Shown one piece after another: positions 45,221-54,449 of a stretch of 64,000 nt of DNA. Both the position numbers and the translations under genes were made by a program. The stretch's first letter is position 1. Every line of letters begins with the position of its first letter. The DNA lies in the NCBI RefSeq assembly GCF_014897705.1, contig NZ_JABUXV010000007.1, positions 186,001 through 250,000 of the forward strand. The letters are read 5' to 3'. This DNA comes from Brachybacterium sp. FME24 (GTDB lineage: Bacteria > Actinomycetota > Actinomycetes > Actinomycetales > Dermabacteraceae). The notes under the pieces are model-generated. The model was not told the DNA's origin. It was given only the letters and a program-made list of their open reading frames with translations, and did not search any database.

Positions 45221-45289
45221 GAAGCACGGGACTTATGCGTGGAGCGACCCCGTATGTGGCACTGGCTCCACGCATAAGTCCGCTGCTTC
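45221..45289. terminator. Long hairpin in the convergent FrnE/VOC gap
   Basis: A perfect 17-bp stem (45229-45245 with 45265-45281) is extended outward, after a 2x2 mismatch, by GAAGCA/TGCTTC (45221-45226, 45284-45289). The loop is 19 nt. It follows the small ORF by 30 nt and, with convergent genes on both sides, fits a two-way terminator without T-tract. Confidence 0.6.
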
Positions 45290-45293
45290 GCGA

Positions 45294-45376
<83 letters not shown>

Positions 45377-45463
45377 CCGAGCACACCACGGGCGGGCCCG
45401 AGGTGCTCACCTCGAACCCGCCCTGGGGCCGGCGATCGGTGCCCGGCAGGAGCCGGCGGGGAC

Positions 45464-46411
45464 TCAGCGGGTGAGCAGCTCCTCGGTGCTGGTGCCGGGG
45501 AGGCTGACGGTCACGGGAGTCCCCCACGGGTCGCGGACCGTCACCGAGCGTCCGGCGTCGGCGAAGGGGAGGCCCGCCGTGGTCAGCCGCGCGGTGAGGG
45601 CATCGAGGTCCTCGCGGGCGGGGACGGTCATGGCGACGTCGGCCAGGCCCAGCGAGGTGGCGCGAGGGCCGGCGCCGCGACTGTTCCAGGTGTTCATCGC
45701 GACGTGATGGTGGTAGCCGCCGGCGGCGGCGAACAGGGCGCCAGGGTGGGAGCCGACGGTGGTCTCGAAGCCGAGGGTGTCGACGTAGAAGCGGCGCGCC
45801 GACTCGACGTCTCCGACCTGCAGGTGCACGTGCCCGACGATGCCGGGACGCAGCCCCGGGCTGGCGGCGACATCCTCGGTGACGTGCTCGCTGAGGTACG
45901 TGTTGGGGTCGAGGTACAAGCTGTCCATCGCGACCTGACCGTTGGCCCAGGTCCACTGGTCGCGCGGGCGGTCCCGGTACAGCTCGATGCCGTTGCCCTC
46001 GGGGTCGGTGAAGTAGAACGCCTCGGAAACCAGGTGGTCGCTGGAGCCGACGAAGCGCGAACGGGGATCCTGGGCGGCGCGCAGGACGGTACCGGCGAGC
46101 GCGGGCTGATCATCGAACAGGAATGCGGTGTGGAAGAGGCCGGCCTGGCGGGGGTCGACGCCGGGCAGATCGGGAGTGGCGACGAGTCGCACGAAGGGCA
46201 TGCTCCCGCGACCGAGGACGCGATGGACCTCGCCGTTGACGCGGGCCTGCTCCTCGATCGCGGTGAGCGCGAGGGCGTTCTCGTAGTAGGAGCTCATGAG
46301 CTCGAGGTCGCCTACACGCAGGGTCACCGCGTCCATGGCGAGGTCGGCGGAGAGGTGCCGCTCATCGACCGCAGTCGTGGAGCCGGGCACGGACAGGGGT
46401 GAAGAGGCCAT
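45464..46411 (-). CDS. VOC-family protein, two-module ring-cleavage dioxygenase type (CatE-like)
   Basis: 315 residues from the ATG at 46411, which has GGAAGGA upstream. Two vicinal-oxygen-chelate modules: the first with MDAVTLRVGDLELMSSYYEN, LFHTAFLF and EGNGIELYRDRP; the second with GIVGHVHLQVGDVESARRFY, GGYHHHVAMNTWNSRG and VTVRDPWGTPVTV. His in the second GHVHL and in YHHH are possible metal ligands. Catechol 2,3-dioxygenase-like proteins of this length are common in Actinobacteria; an aromatic substrate is not evident from the neighbours. Confidence 0.9.
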   Translation of the reverse strand: MASSPLSVPGSTTAVDERHLSADLAMDAVTLRVGDLELMSSYYENALALTAIEEQARVNGEVHRVLGRGSMPFVRLVATPDLPGVDPRQAGLFHTAFLFDDQPALAGTVLRAAQDPRSRFVGSSDHLVSEAFYFTDPEGNGIELYRDRPRDQWTWANGQVAMDSLYLDPNTYLSEHVTEDVAASPGLRPGIVGHVHLQVGDVESARRFYVDTLGFETTVGSHPGALFAAAGGYHHHVAMNTWNSRGAGPRATSLGLADVAMTVPAREDLDALTARLTTAGLPFADAGRSVTVRDPWGTPVTVSLPGTSTEELLTR

Positions 46412-46544
46412 GGGCGATCCTTCCGATCGAACGGGATTGCCCCCAGTCTGACCCACTTTCATCCAACTTTCAATCACTCGAGGGAGTGGCTCCGCCCATA
46501 GCCGTCACCGGCTCCTCGTGCCGGCTCCCGCCCCGCACTCCTGG

Positions 46545-48773
46545 TCACGCTCCGTACGCGCGCAGTGCCACCACCCGGGCTTCGGGTGCCCCGTGGGTGT
46601 CTTCGACCACCAGGCGCAGCGCGGTGGTCGTCACCGACTCGCTCAGCCGGAGCGAGCGATGCCGCTCCCGGTTCTCCGTGAGGCGAGCGACCTCCTGCCA
46701 CCGGGCGTCGACGAGCATTTCGAGGCGGGCGTTGCGCACCAGCGTCGCCATCGCGTCCCCGGGGGTGCGGTGATGGTGGAGGTTGATGAGGTCCTCGTTG
46801 ACATCGTCGTCCAGGACCAGGTCGATCGTCCTGATCTCCTGCGGCGTCGTCCAGCGCAGCTCGAGCCAGGGCTGAGGATCCTGGGCGGTCAGGTCCGAGA
46901 CCCACATGTTCGGCCCCCCGTACGGGCGGGCGTACCCGCCGATCACCTGCGCGGGGTCGAAGGCGGAGGTCGGTGAGGTCACTCGGAAGCAGATGCCCTC
47001 GCCGTGCAGGGTCTCCTTCCAGTGCCGCCACTGCTGCGGACTGGGCTCCTCCGCAGGCATCTCCCGATGCCGCAGCGTGACGGTCCCCGGCTCGACACCC
47101 GTTCCCCGGTGAAGGCTGACCAGCGAATTCCTCCGCAGGACGACGACGGCGTTCTGCGCCTCCCCCGGGCTCCATCCGAGGTCCGCCCGCGCCCATGACC
47201 TGCCTCGGGCCGCCGGCACCGTGACGCTGCGCAGGAGGGTGTCGGGGAGATAGTTCTGGGGCCTGCTCACGCTGTGCAGCTCGAGGGCGAGCTCCGTGTC
47301 CTGGACGGCGTCGACGAGGATCTCCATCCCGTCCAGGTTCGGATCCACCGGCACCACGAGCCCCAGATCGTGGTCGAGGTGATGGAGGCCAGCGCTCGTG
47401 GCCGAGGCGAGGGTGCTCTTGCGCGAGGACGCCGTCGCCTGGGCGCTCAGCGCCAGGTTCGCGGGGTCGTCGTCGGCCACTCCGAGCAGTGAGGCATCTG
47501 CTCGGACCATCGCCCGATGCAGCTCGGCGAGGTGATCGTCGCCGAGCTGTCGGGCAGTGGCGCCGAGACGGCCTGCGACGGCGGCGGCGATGCCGGCGGC
47601 CTCACCGAGGATGGCGCAGGTGGCCATCACGCGGGTGCTGCCGAACGCCACGTGGCTAGCGCTGATGTCGCGGCCGGCCATCCACAGATTGGTGACGTTG
47701 CGCGAGTACAGGGCGCGCAGCGGGATGTGGTAATTCCCCTCGGGGTGCCAGTGCCGCGACCCCTTCTCGCTCGCGTACACGCCGCCCACCGGGTGGAGGT
47801 CGATGGACCAGCCGCCGTAGCCGATGCGGTCCGTGAACTCGGTCTGGCCGAGGACGTCGTGCTGGGTGAGGACGTGATCGCCGACGAACCGTCGGTACTC
47901 CCGCTTGCCAGGCACCGCCCCCACCCATTCGAGGCTGAGGGTATCCGCCTCGTAGAGCCCGGAGTTCTTGATGTAGTCCCACAGTCCGTAGCAGACGGCC
48001 TGGAGCTCGTCACGGATCTGTTCGTTGTCGTGGACCACGTCGAGGTCGCCGCCCCACTCGATCCACCAGAAGTCGCAGCCGTTCATGGTCTCCCGGATCA
48101 CCCGGTTCCGGGGGATCGAGGTCGACGCGATGTCGACCGCGAACGACGGGGCGACGAACTTCTGCGGATGCCCCACGTCCTTGGTGTAGAAGAGGATCGT
48201 GGAGCCGAGCATGTCCTCCCCGGGCTCGTCGGGCGCCCAGGACTCCTCGAAGGTCTCGCGCGGTTCGCTCCCCCGCATGGTCTCAGCGCCTGCCAGGTGC
48301 CCGACCAGTCCGTCGCCGCTGCAATCGATGAAGGTGGGCGCGACGAAGGTGATCCGACGTTCGGATCCGCTCATCCAGGCGGTCACGGAGCTGACCACGC
48401 GAGCGTCGGCCGACCCGTCGGCCCCGACCTCGGTCACGTCGGTGTTCAGGAAGAGCTCGATGTTCGGCTCGGCGCGGACCTTCTCCAGCAGAAGCAGGTC
48501 CCAGTAGTACGGGTTGCCGTCCGGGTTGCGGAACTGGTTCTCCACGAACAGCTCGCCCATGATGCCCGTCTCGCGGGCGTACAGGTGGATCCCGTGGGCC
48601 GTGGCGCCGCAGACCCATACCCGCACCTCGCTCGAGGAGTTGCCGCCGAGAACCGGTCGGTTCTGCACGAGGGCGACGCGGCTGCCCTGGCGGGCGGCTC
48701 CGATCGCCGCGCAGATGCCGGCGAGGCCTCCTCCCACCACGACGATGTCGGTGGTGACGGATTCGGTGAGCAT
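46545..48773 (-). CDS. FAD-dependent oxidoreductase with C-terminal beta-sandwich domain
   Basis: 742 residues from the ATG at 48773 with AGGAAGGA upstream. The N-terminal FAD fingerprint is DIVVVGGGLAGICAAIGAAR, then VLGGNSSSEVR and FIDCSGDGLVGHLAG. The FAD domain closes with NLWMAGRDISASHVAFGSTR and ATCAILGEAAGIAAA near residue 430. The C-terminal 300 residues hold a jelly-roll-like, discoidin-style region ending LRLVVEDTHGAPEARVVALR. This PF12831 type is recurrent in carbohydrate-utilisation loci, and here it lies with sugar ABC transport genes, so a sugar or glycoside is the probable substrate. Confidence 0.9.
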   Translation of the reverse strand: MLTESVTTDIVVVGGGLAGICAAIGAARQGSRVALVQNRPVLGGNSSSEVRVWVCGATAHGIHLYARETGIMGELFVENQFRNPDGNPYYWDLLLLEKVRAEPNIELFLNTDVTEVGADGSADARVVSSVTAWMSGSERRITFVAPTFIDCSGDGLVGHLAGAETMRGSEPRETFEESWAPDEPGEDMLGSTILFYTKDVGHPQKFVAPSFAVDIASTSIPRNRVIRETMNGCDFWWIEWGGDLDVVHDNEQIRDELQAVCYGLWDYIKNSGLYEADTLSLEWVGAVPGKREYRRFVGDHVLTQHDVLGQTEFTDRIGYGGWSIDLHPVGGVYASEKGSRHWHPEGNYHIPLRALYSRNVTNLWMAGRDISASHVAFGSTRVMATCAILGEAAGIAAAVAGRLGATARQLGDDHLAELHRAMVRADASLLGVADDDPANLALSAQATASSRKSTLASATSAGLHHLDHDLGLVVPVDPNLDGMEILVDAVQDTELALELHSVSRPQNYLPDTLLRSVTVPAARGRSWARADLGWSPGEAQNAVVVLRRNSLVSLHRGTGVEPGTVTLRHREMPAEEPSPQQWRHWKETLHGEGICFRVTSPTSAFDPAQVIGGYARPYGGPNMWVSDLTAQDPQPWLELRWTTPQEIRTIDLVLDDDVNEDLINLHHHRTPGDAMATLVRNARLEMLVDARWQEVARLTENRERHRSLRLSESVTTTALRLVVEDTHGAPEARVVALRAYGA

Positions 48774-48893
48774 GGGGGTCCTTCCTGAAGGGGTGGTCGT
48801 GCAGGGTGTGGTGGCGCTGGAGCGGTCGGGCGGGACAGGGGTCAAAGCAGGGATGGTCGGACGGCGCGGGGGTGGCCGGGTAGCGGGTGCCGG

Positions 48894-49814
48894 TCAGCGA
48901 GCGTCGGCGGGCCCGTCATCGTCGGGCGCGTCGTCGCCGGCGAGGTTCCCGAGGGTCCCGTCGTCGACGAAGCGCATCGTGGGATCGGCGGAGCGTCGTT
49001 GGGCCACCAGCAGCCAGAGCATGCTCGTGACCAGGGTGTCGCTGGCGCGGCCGGCGAAGTGCTGGGTCCACACGGTCCCGTTCCGGACCCCCGTGTACAG
49101 CGGCACGTCCGCCGCCTGCTCCAGGAGCGAGCCCGGCACGCCGTGCACCGCGATCGTGGTGGCCCCGGCGCGCTGCCCGGCCTCGACGAGATGGAGGGCG
49201 GTGGTGTCGTCCCCGGAGCGGTTCAGCACGAGGATGACGTCGCGCTCGGTGAAGGTGCCGGCGACCAGATCGAGAGTGCGCGGCCCGGTCTCGTGGCACC
49301 AGACCGCGACCCCGATCCGCAGCAGTCGCAGGTACAGCTCGCGCACAGCGATCGAATCCCCCCATTCCCCGTGCAGGTGCACGCGCTCTGCGCGGGTGAT
49401 CGCCTCGGCGGCCCGTTCGACCTGGGGCAGATCGATCACGGCAGCGGCGTCACGCAGCGCCCGGGCGGCGGTGCCGGCGAGGATGTCCAGCACGTCGCGG
49501 GGGGCGTCCGACGGCGTGATCGCGGTGCCGATGTCGCGCTCCCACCCGGACTGCGCCGCACGGCCGTTGTCCAGCGCGATCGCGGAGCGCAGGGCGGGGA
49601 ACCCGGCGTAGCCGATCCGTCGAGAGAACCGGGAGACCGCCGCCGGGGAGGTCTCTGCCGCCGCGGCGAGCGCGGTGATCGAGGCATCGCCGGCGCCGAG
49701 CGGATCGGCGAGGATCGCCTCGGCGATCCGACGGTTGGTCGGGTTCAGCTGGGCGACGGCCTCGCGGATGCGCTGCAGGGCCGAGGGCGAGGAGGCGGTC
49801 GACGTGGTGCTCAT
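48894..49814 (-). CDS. MurR/RpiR-family transcriptional regulator
   Basis: 306 residues. The N-terminal RpiR HTH has LQRIREAVAQLNPTNRRIAE, ITALAAAAETSPAAVSRFSR as recognition region and IGYAGFPALRSAI. The SIS sugar-phosphate-binding domain follows (about 130-270: VHLHGEWGDSIAVRELYLRL, VILVLNRSGDDTTAL, AGATTIAVHG). RpiR regulators respond to phosphosugars, so it is the likely local regulator of the sugar transport operon in which it sits. An Asp-rich C-terminus is unusual. Confidence 0.92.
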   Translation of the reverse strand: MSTTSTASSPSALQRIREAVAQLNPTNRRIAEAILADPLGAGDASITALAAAAETSPAAVSRFSRRIGYAGFPALRSAIALDNGRAAQSGWERDIGTAITPSDAPRDVLDILAGTAARALRDAAAVIDLPQVERAAEAITRAERVHLHGEWGDSIAVRELYLRLLRIGVAVWCHETGPRTLDLVAGTFTERDVILVLNRSGDDTTALHLVEAGQRAGATTIAVHGVPGSLLEQAADVPLYTGVRNGTVWTQHFAGRASDTLVTSMLWLLVAQRRSADPTMRFVDDGTLGNLAGDDAPDDDGPADAR

Positions 49815-49941
49815 CGGTGAATTCTCGTCCTTGGTCGGTCGCGGTGGGGAGCGCTCGGGTCTCGGGGGCACATGGCCGGACCGCCTCGGGTCGCTCTTCG
49901 GGCTCGGCGCGGCCCGGCATTGAGCACTGCTTCACGGGGCA

Positions 49942-50862
49942 CTACTTCAGGGCGCTCTCGGTCATCGCCCGGACGAACCGGCGCTGGAAGATCAGGAACA
50001 CCAGCAGGATCGGGATGATCGAGATGACGGCAGCCGCCATCGACAGCCCCGCGGCCATCGCCCCGTTCTCGTCGGTGAAGCTGGTCAGGCCCATGGGCAG
50101 GGTGAAGGTCTCGGGGCTGGAGAGGAACACCAAGGGAGTCTCGTAGTCGTTCCAGGACCAGACGAAGGTCAGGATCGCCAGTGCGCTGATCATCGACGTC
50201 GCATTGGGCAGGTAGACCCGGAAGAAGATCTGGAACTCGCTCGCCCCGTCGAGCCGGGCCGCCTCAGCGAACTCGTCCGGCTGGGAGACGAAGTACTGAC
50301 GCATGAGGAACGTGCCGAGCACGGTGAACATCCCCGGCAGGATGAGCGCCCACAGCGTGTCGTACAGACCGAGCTCCTGGAAGTACACGAAGCGCGGGAC
50401 CAGCAGCAGCTGCGCCGGGATCAGGGACGTGGCCAGGTAGGCGATGAACACCTTCCCGCGGCCGGGGAAGCGGAGCTTGGCGAAGGCGTATCCGGCCAAC
50501 GTGGCCGTGGTCAGCTCTCCGGCCACCCGCAGCACCGCCACGAACACCGAGTTCCAGAACGCGAGGAGGATCGAGTTCTCCCCGAAGAGGACCTCCGTGT
50601 AGTTCTCCCAGCGGGGCTCGTCCGGGATCCACTGCATGGGGATGGCGAACGCCTCCAGATCCGGCTTCAGGGAGGTGGAGATCATCCAGGCGAACGGCAG
50701 CAGGAACACCAGGGCGAGGATCCACATCGGAATACCCCAGGACCATCGGCGGATGCGGTCACGCCGGCGGCGCTGCGCCTGTCGGGCGGCGGGGCCGGTG
50801 CCTCCGCCCGAACTGCTGGGGCGGGTCGCGGTGCCGCTGGCGGCGGTCGACGTCTCAGTCAT
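49942..50862 (-). CDS. Carbohydrate ABC transporter permease, MalG type
   Basis: 306 residues, six membrane helices after a 30-residue polar N-terminus. The EAA loop that contacts the ATPase reads EFAEAARLDGASEFQIFFRV. The start overlaps the end of the MalF-type gene by 8 nt. It forms the import channel with that permease for a sugar or oligosaccharide delivered by the lipoprotein encoded upstream. Confidence 0.95.
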   Translation of the reverse strand: MTETSTAASGTATRPSSSGGGTGPAARQAQRRRRDRIRRWSWGIPMWILALVFLLPFAWMISTSLKPDLEAFAIPMQWIPDEPRWENYTEVLFGENSILLAFWNSVFVAVLRVAGELTTATLAGYAFAKLRFPGRGKVFIAYLATSLIPAQLLLVPRFVYFQELGLYDTLWALILPGMFTVLGTFLMRQYFVSQPDEFAEAARLDGASEFQIFFRVYLPNATSMISALAILTFVWSWNDYETPLVFLSSPETFTLPMGLTSFTDENGAMAAGLSMAAAVISIIPILLVFLIFQRRFVRAMTESALK

Positions 50863-51829
50863 GGAGGGCCTTCCCTCGCTGGGCTCGCCACATCAGGAGC
50901 ATGAGGGCGAAGATGCCGATGAAGGTCACCAGGCCCACCGCCGAGGCATAGCCGAAGCGGTAGAACTGGAAGCTCGTCTGGTACATGTAGAAGGACAGCG
51001 TGGTCGTGGAGTCCCCCGGGCCGCCGTTCGTGATCAGGGCGATCATGCCGAAGGTCTGCGAGATGCCCACGAACAGCGTGACCAGCAGGAACACGGTGGT
51101 GGGCAGCAGCGAGGGCCAGGTGATCGCCCGGAACGACGCCCAGCGGCCGGCACCGTCGATGCGCGCCGCCTCGTACAGCTGGGTGGGAGCATCCTGCAGC
51201 GCCGAGAGGTAGATGAGGTTCGCATACCCGGCCTGGGCCCAGATCGTCACCAGGATCAGCGCGGGCAGCGCCCAGTGCGAGGAGGCGAACCACTGGGGCA
51301 GGTGCTCGAGGCCGAAGATCCCCAGGAACTGGTTCATGAGCCCGGCCGAAGGGTCCAGCAGCATCTGCCAGGTCATGCCGATGGCGACGATGTTGACGAT
51401 GTAGGGCACGAAGAACGCGGCCCGCAGCAGCCCCCGGGCCGGGATGTCGCGGTTCAGCGCGAGGGCCAGCGCGAGGCCCACCACGAGGGTCAGCGGGACG
51501 GCGACCCCGGCGTAGAGGATCGTGATCACGAGGCTGCGCCAGAACGTCGGGTCCTGGAACACCGCGATGAAGTTGTCGAGGGCGACGAATTCGATGCCCC
51601 CGAACCCGGAGACCAGGTTCCACTCCGTGAAGGACAGCAGGATCACCGAGACCAGCGGGATGAAGGTGAAGGCCAGCACCCCCAGCAGGTTCGGGGCGAT
51701 GAAGAGCCAGCCGACGATCGGCTTCGGGTCCGACGGCGCCCGTCCGGGCGTGCGTCGCCTCCGTGCCGTCGGCTCGCGGGCGCCGGGTGGGGCCGCGGCG
51801 CCGTCCGCTCGTGCTTCCGCTGTCGTCAT
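50855..51829 (-). CDS. Carbohydrate ABC transporter permease, MalF type
   Basis: 324 residues with about six membrane helices behind a Pro/Arg-rich N-terminus. The EAA loop is LYEAARIDGAGRWASFRAIT. It lies 1 nt downstream of the binding-protein gene and overlaps the MalG-type gene. No ATP-binding gene is in this operon, so the transporter must borrow an MsmK/MsiK-type shared ATPase encoded elsewhere, which is common in Actinobacteria. Confidence 0.95.
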   Translation of the reverse strand: MTTAEARADGAAAPPGAREPTARRRRTPGRAPSDPKPIVGWLFIAPNLLGVLAFTFIPLVSVILLSFTEWNLVSGFGGIEFVALDNFIAVFQDPTFWRSLVITILYAGVAVPLTLVVGLALALALNRDIPARGLLRAAFFVPYIVNIVAIGMTWQMLLDPSAGLMNQFLGIFGLEHLPQWFASSHWALPALILVTIWAQAGYANLIYLSALQDAPTQLYEAARIDGAGRWASFRAITWPSLLPTTVFLLVTLFVGISQTFGMIALITNGGPGDSTTTLSFYMYQTSFQFYRFGYASAVGLVTFIGIFALMLLMWRAQRGKALHD

Positions 51830-51830
51830 G

Positions 51831-53141
51831 TCAGTCCTCCTCGAAGCGGTCGATGAGCGCCTGGGCGTTCTTGTCGACGGTCTCGATGGCCTTGGTGGGC
51901 GAGCGCTCGAGGAGCCAGCACACGTCGCGCTGCTGCTCGTACTTCTGGGTGATCTCGGTGTAGGCGGTCAGCTCCGTGTCCAGGTGCATCCGCGGCTGAT
52001 CCTCGAACAGGGTGCGGCGGAAGGAGTCCACGTCGAAGAACTGCTCTGCGTCCTCGCCGAGGATCCCCTCGAGGAGCTGGTCGTCGTCGATGTCGCCCAG
52101 CAGCGAGATGTACCCGGCGCGAATCAGGTCCTGCCCTCCGTGCAGCAGCCAGAACTTGCTGAACTCCCAGGCGATCTCCTGCTTGGGGCTCTTGGAGTTG
52201 ATCTGGACGAAGGCCCCGTACTCCCCCGTGTTCCAGTCCGCGCCGTCGAGCGTGGGCACCGGCGCGGCGGAGACCGTGAAGTCGTGGGGGTACTCCTCCT
52301 GGTCGGTCAGGAAGCGCAGGCTGTAGGGCGCCGTGGTCCACAGCCCGAAATCCTCGGCGATGAAGTTGTTCTGCTGGTACGCCTCCAGCTGCCGGGCCAG
52401 GGCCTGCGACCACGGGTAGAGGACGCCCTCACGGATCAGCTCCGCAGCCAGGTCGAAGTGGCGCAGGAACGCCGGATGGGAGAAGTTCGAGTCGCCGTCG
52501 GCGGTGAATCGGTAGTTCGGGCCGAGTTCGATCCGGGCGAGGTCCGGGAGCACGTAGGTCCCGTACTTCCCGTCGGCCGCAAGAGCCCTGATGGCTTCGA
52601 GGTATTCCTCGAACGTCCACTGCTGCGGCAGGTCGATCCCGGCGCGCTCGCGCAGCTCGTCGTTGAACAGGACCATCTGCGGGATCCTGGTCGTCGCCAG
52701 AGCCGTGATCTCGTCCCCGTCGATGAGCGCCTTGGGATCATCGGTGTCCAGGAACATCTCCAGCTCGGGGGTGCTGCGCACCAGGTCGCCGACGTCCGCA
52801 GCCAGCCCCGAGCTCACCCGCATGGTGAGGTTCGGGACGCCGTAGGTGAAGAAGACGTCGATGTCGACACCGCCCTGGAGGGCCGTGTTCAGCTTGACGT
52901 TGCCCCGGTCATCGTTGATGTACCGCGTGTACTCCACGGTGATGTCCGGATGCTCCTCCTGGAACCTGTCGATCACCTGCTGCGGGCCGTTCTCGGCCGG
53001 GATCCCGCCCCACACCTGGAGCGTGTTCATGTCCTTCGCCGGGCCAGAGGAGCAGCCTGCGACGGCCGCAGTGCCCGCGACGGCGCCCAGCGCTCCGGCG
53101 AACTGCCGACGACTCGGGAGACGTCTGCCTGCAGGGTGCAT
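51831..53141 (-). CDS. Carbohydrate ABC transporter substrate-binding lipoprotein, family 1
   Basis: 436 residues from the ATG at 53141, chosen because GGAAGG is 6 nt upstream; the ATG at 53147 touches that site. The signal has a twin-Arg element (SRRQFAGALGAVAGTAAVAG) and lipobox ending at Cys30. The mature protein shows the family-1 pattern LQVWGGIPAENGPQQVIDRF, then DIDVFFTYG and VLFNDELRERAGIDLPQQWT. It is the first gene of an operon running into the two permeases, the RpiR regulator and the FAD oxidoreductase. Confidence 0.95.
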   Translation of the reverse strand: MHPAGRRLPSRRQFAGALGAVAGTAAVAGCSSGPAKDMNTLQVWGGIPAENGPQQVIDRFQEEHPDITVEYTRYINDDRGNVKLNTALQGGVDIDVFFTYGVPNLTMRVSSGLAADVGDLVRSTPELEMFLDTDDPKALIDGDEITALATTRIPQMVLFNDELRERAGIDLPQQWTFEEYLEAIRALAADGKYGTYVLPDLARIELGPNYRFTADGDSNFSHPAFLRHFDLAAELIREGVLYPWSQALARQLEAYQQNNFIAEDFGLWTTAPYSLRFLTDQEEYPHDFTVSAAPVPTLDGADWNTGEYGAFVQINSKSPKQEIAWEFSKFWLLHGGQDLIRAGYISLLGDIDDDQLLEGILGEDAEQFFDVDSFRRTLFEDQPRMHLDTELTAYTEITQKYEQQRDVCWLLERSPTKAIETVDKNAQALIDRFEED

Positions 53142-53195
53142 GCCCATCCTTCCGACGCTGCGATGCGTGGATCGAGTACTTCGCGAGATGCGCAA

Positions 53196-53223
53196 CTTTT
53201 ACATTCTCGATCGCTCACGTCAA
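53196..53223 (-). promoter_or_regulatory. Candidate promoter of the sugar transport operon
   Basis: On the minus strand TTGACG (53223-53218) and TAAAAG (53201-53196) are 16 bp apart, 55 nt upstream of the binding-protein start. The adjoining A/T-rich sequence may hold the RpiR operator. Confidence 0.5.
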
Positions 53224-53226
53224 CCC

Positions 53227-53255
53227 TTGCTGCAAATCTTGTACATGCTTATCGT
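53227..53255 (+). promoter_or_regulatory. Candidate promoter of the acetyl esterase gene
   Basis: TTGCTG (53227-53232) and TATCGT (53250-53255) with a 17-bp spacer, 58 nt upstream of the ATG at 53313. It is back to back with the sugar operon promoter, so one operator could serve both. Confidence 0.4.
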
Positions 53256-53312
53256 GGAGCGGTCCCTTCGGGGGCCTGACGCTTCGTCCGACGCTCTGGG
53301 AGGTAACCACCG

Positions 53313-54449
53313 ATGGACGCACCGCACGGACCGGACCCGGATCCGATCCCTGACCCGGGCATAGGACCCGGCCCGGACTCAGGCCCACGTCAGATCCCGG
53401 AGGGCTCCCCTGCCGCCACGGGCGCCGAGTCCCGCCCGACCGGGCCCGCCGGCTTCGGCGACTTCTGGCGACGGACGCTCGCGGCCGACGTCGGCCGCGG
53501 CGACCCGAGCTTCGTGACCGTCGAATCCTCGCTGCGCAGCATCGTGGTGGAGGACGTGACCTTCGCCGGCTTCGGCGGCCATCCCGTCAAGGGCTGGATG
53601 CTGACCCCGGCCACCGGGTGTCCTCGCGGCACCGTGATCCAGTTCCTCGGCAACAACACCGGCCGCGGGCTGCCCGAGCAATGGACGCTGCTCCCCAGCG
53701 CGGGCTATGCGACGTTCGTGATGGACAACCGCGGACAGACGGGGCCCGCCTCCGTGGGCGACACCCCGGACCCCGTCGGCAGCGGACCCCAGATCATCGG
53801 GCGTATGACCTCGGGCATCGCACATCCCGAGGAGTACTACTACCGCCGCCTGTTCACGGACGCCGTCTGCGCCGTGAGGGCCGTCCGCCACCACGCGGCA
53901 GCCGGCACGGCAACGGGCACAGGCACAGGCACAGGCACAGCAGCGGACAGTGCCATGGGCACCGCCTCGGGCTCGACGGTCGGCCCCGCTCCGAGCGCCC
54001 ACAGGATCTTCGTCGCCGGCGGGAGCCAAGGGGGCGCCACCGCGCTGGCCGTCGCGGGACTCTGCGACGACCTCGCCGGCGTCCTCGTCGACGTCCCCCT
54101 GCTCTGCGACATCCGCAGCGCGGTCGAGACGGCCACGGCGGGCCCCTATCTGGAGATCCTCGATCTCCTGCGGACCCGACGCGGGAACGAGGATGCGGTG
54201 TTCGAGGTGCTGTCGTTCTTCGACGGGAAGCACTTCGCCTCCCGGGCGCGAATCCCCGCGCTCTTCTCCGTCGGCCTGCTCGATCCGGTCTGCCCTGCCG
54301 GCTCCGTCCAAGCCGCCTTCGCCGCGTACGCCGGGGCCGAGAAGACCCTGTGCACGTATCCGTACGACGGCCATGAGCACGGCCAGTGGCAGCACAAGCG
54401 CCGCCATCTGGAGTTCCTCGACCATCACACCGCCGGAGGTACCACCTGA
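53313..54449 (+). CDS. Acetyl-xylan-esterase-family (AXE1) alpha/beta hydrolase
   Basis: 378 residues, no signal peptide; the N-terminus is a Pro/Gly-rich disordered stretch. Family elements are GFGDFWRRTLA, the cap FAGFGGHPVKGWML, nucleophile GGSQGGATAL, the acid in VGLLDPVCPAGS and His in PYDGHEHGQW. Just before the nucleophile strand an insert of about 35 Gly/Thr/Ala/Ser residues is encoded by the ACAGGC microsatellite. It would remove acetyl groups from imported sugars inside the cell, in keeping with the divergent sugar transport operon. Confidence 0.9.
   Translation: MDAPHGPDPDPIPDPGIGPGPDSGPRQIPEGSPAATGAESRPTGPAGFGDFWRRTLAADVGRGDPSFVTVESSLRSIVVEDVTFAGFGGHPVKGWMLTPATGCPRGTVIQFLGNNTGRGLPEQWTLLPSAGYATFVMDNRGQTGPASVGDTPDPVGSGPQIIGRMTSGIAHPEEYYYRRLFTDAVCAVRAVRHHAAAGTATGTGTGTGTAADSAMGTASGSTVGPAPSAHRIFVAGGSQGGATALAVAGLCDDLAGVLVDVPLLCDIRSAVETATAGPYLEILDLLRTRRGNEDAVFEVLSFFDGKHFASRARIPALFSVGLLDPVCPAGSVQAAFAAYAGAEKTLCTYPYDGHEHGQWQHKRRHLEFLDHHTAGGTT
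53919..53940 (+). repeat. In-frame ACAGGC microsatellite in the esterase gene
   Basis: 3.7 copies of the hexamer, read as alternating Thr-Gly residues in a Gly/Thr/Ala insert. Slippage by whole units keeps the frame and only changes insert length. Confidence 0.9.
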
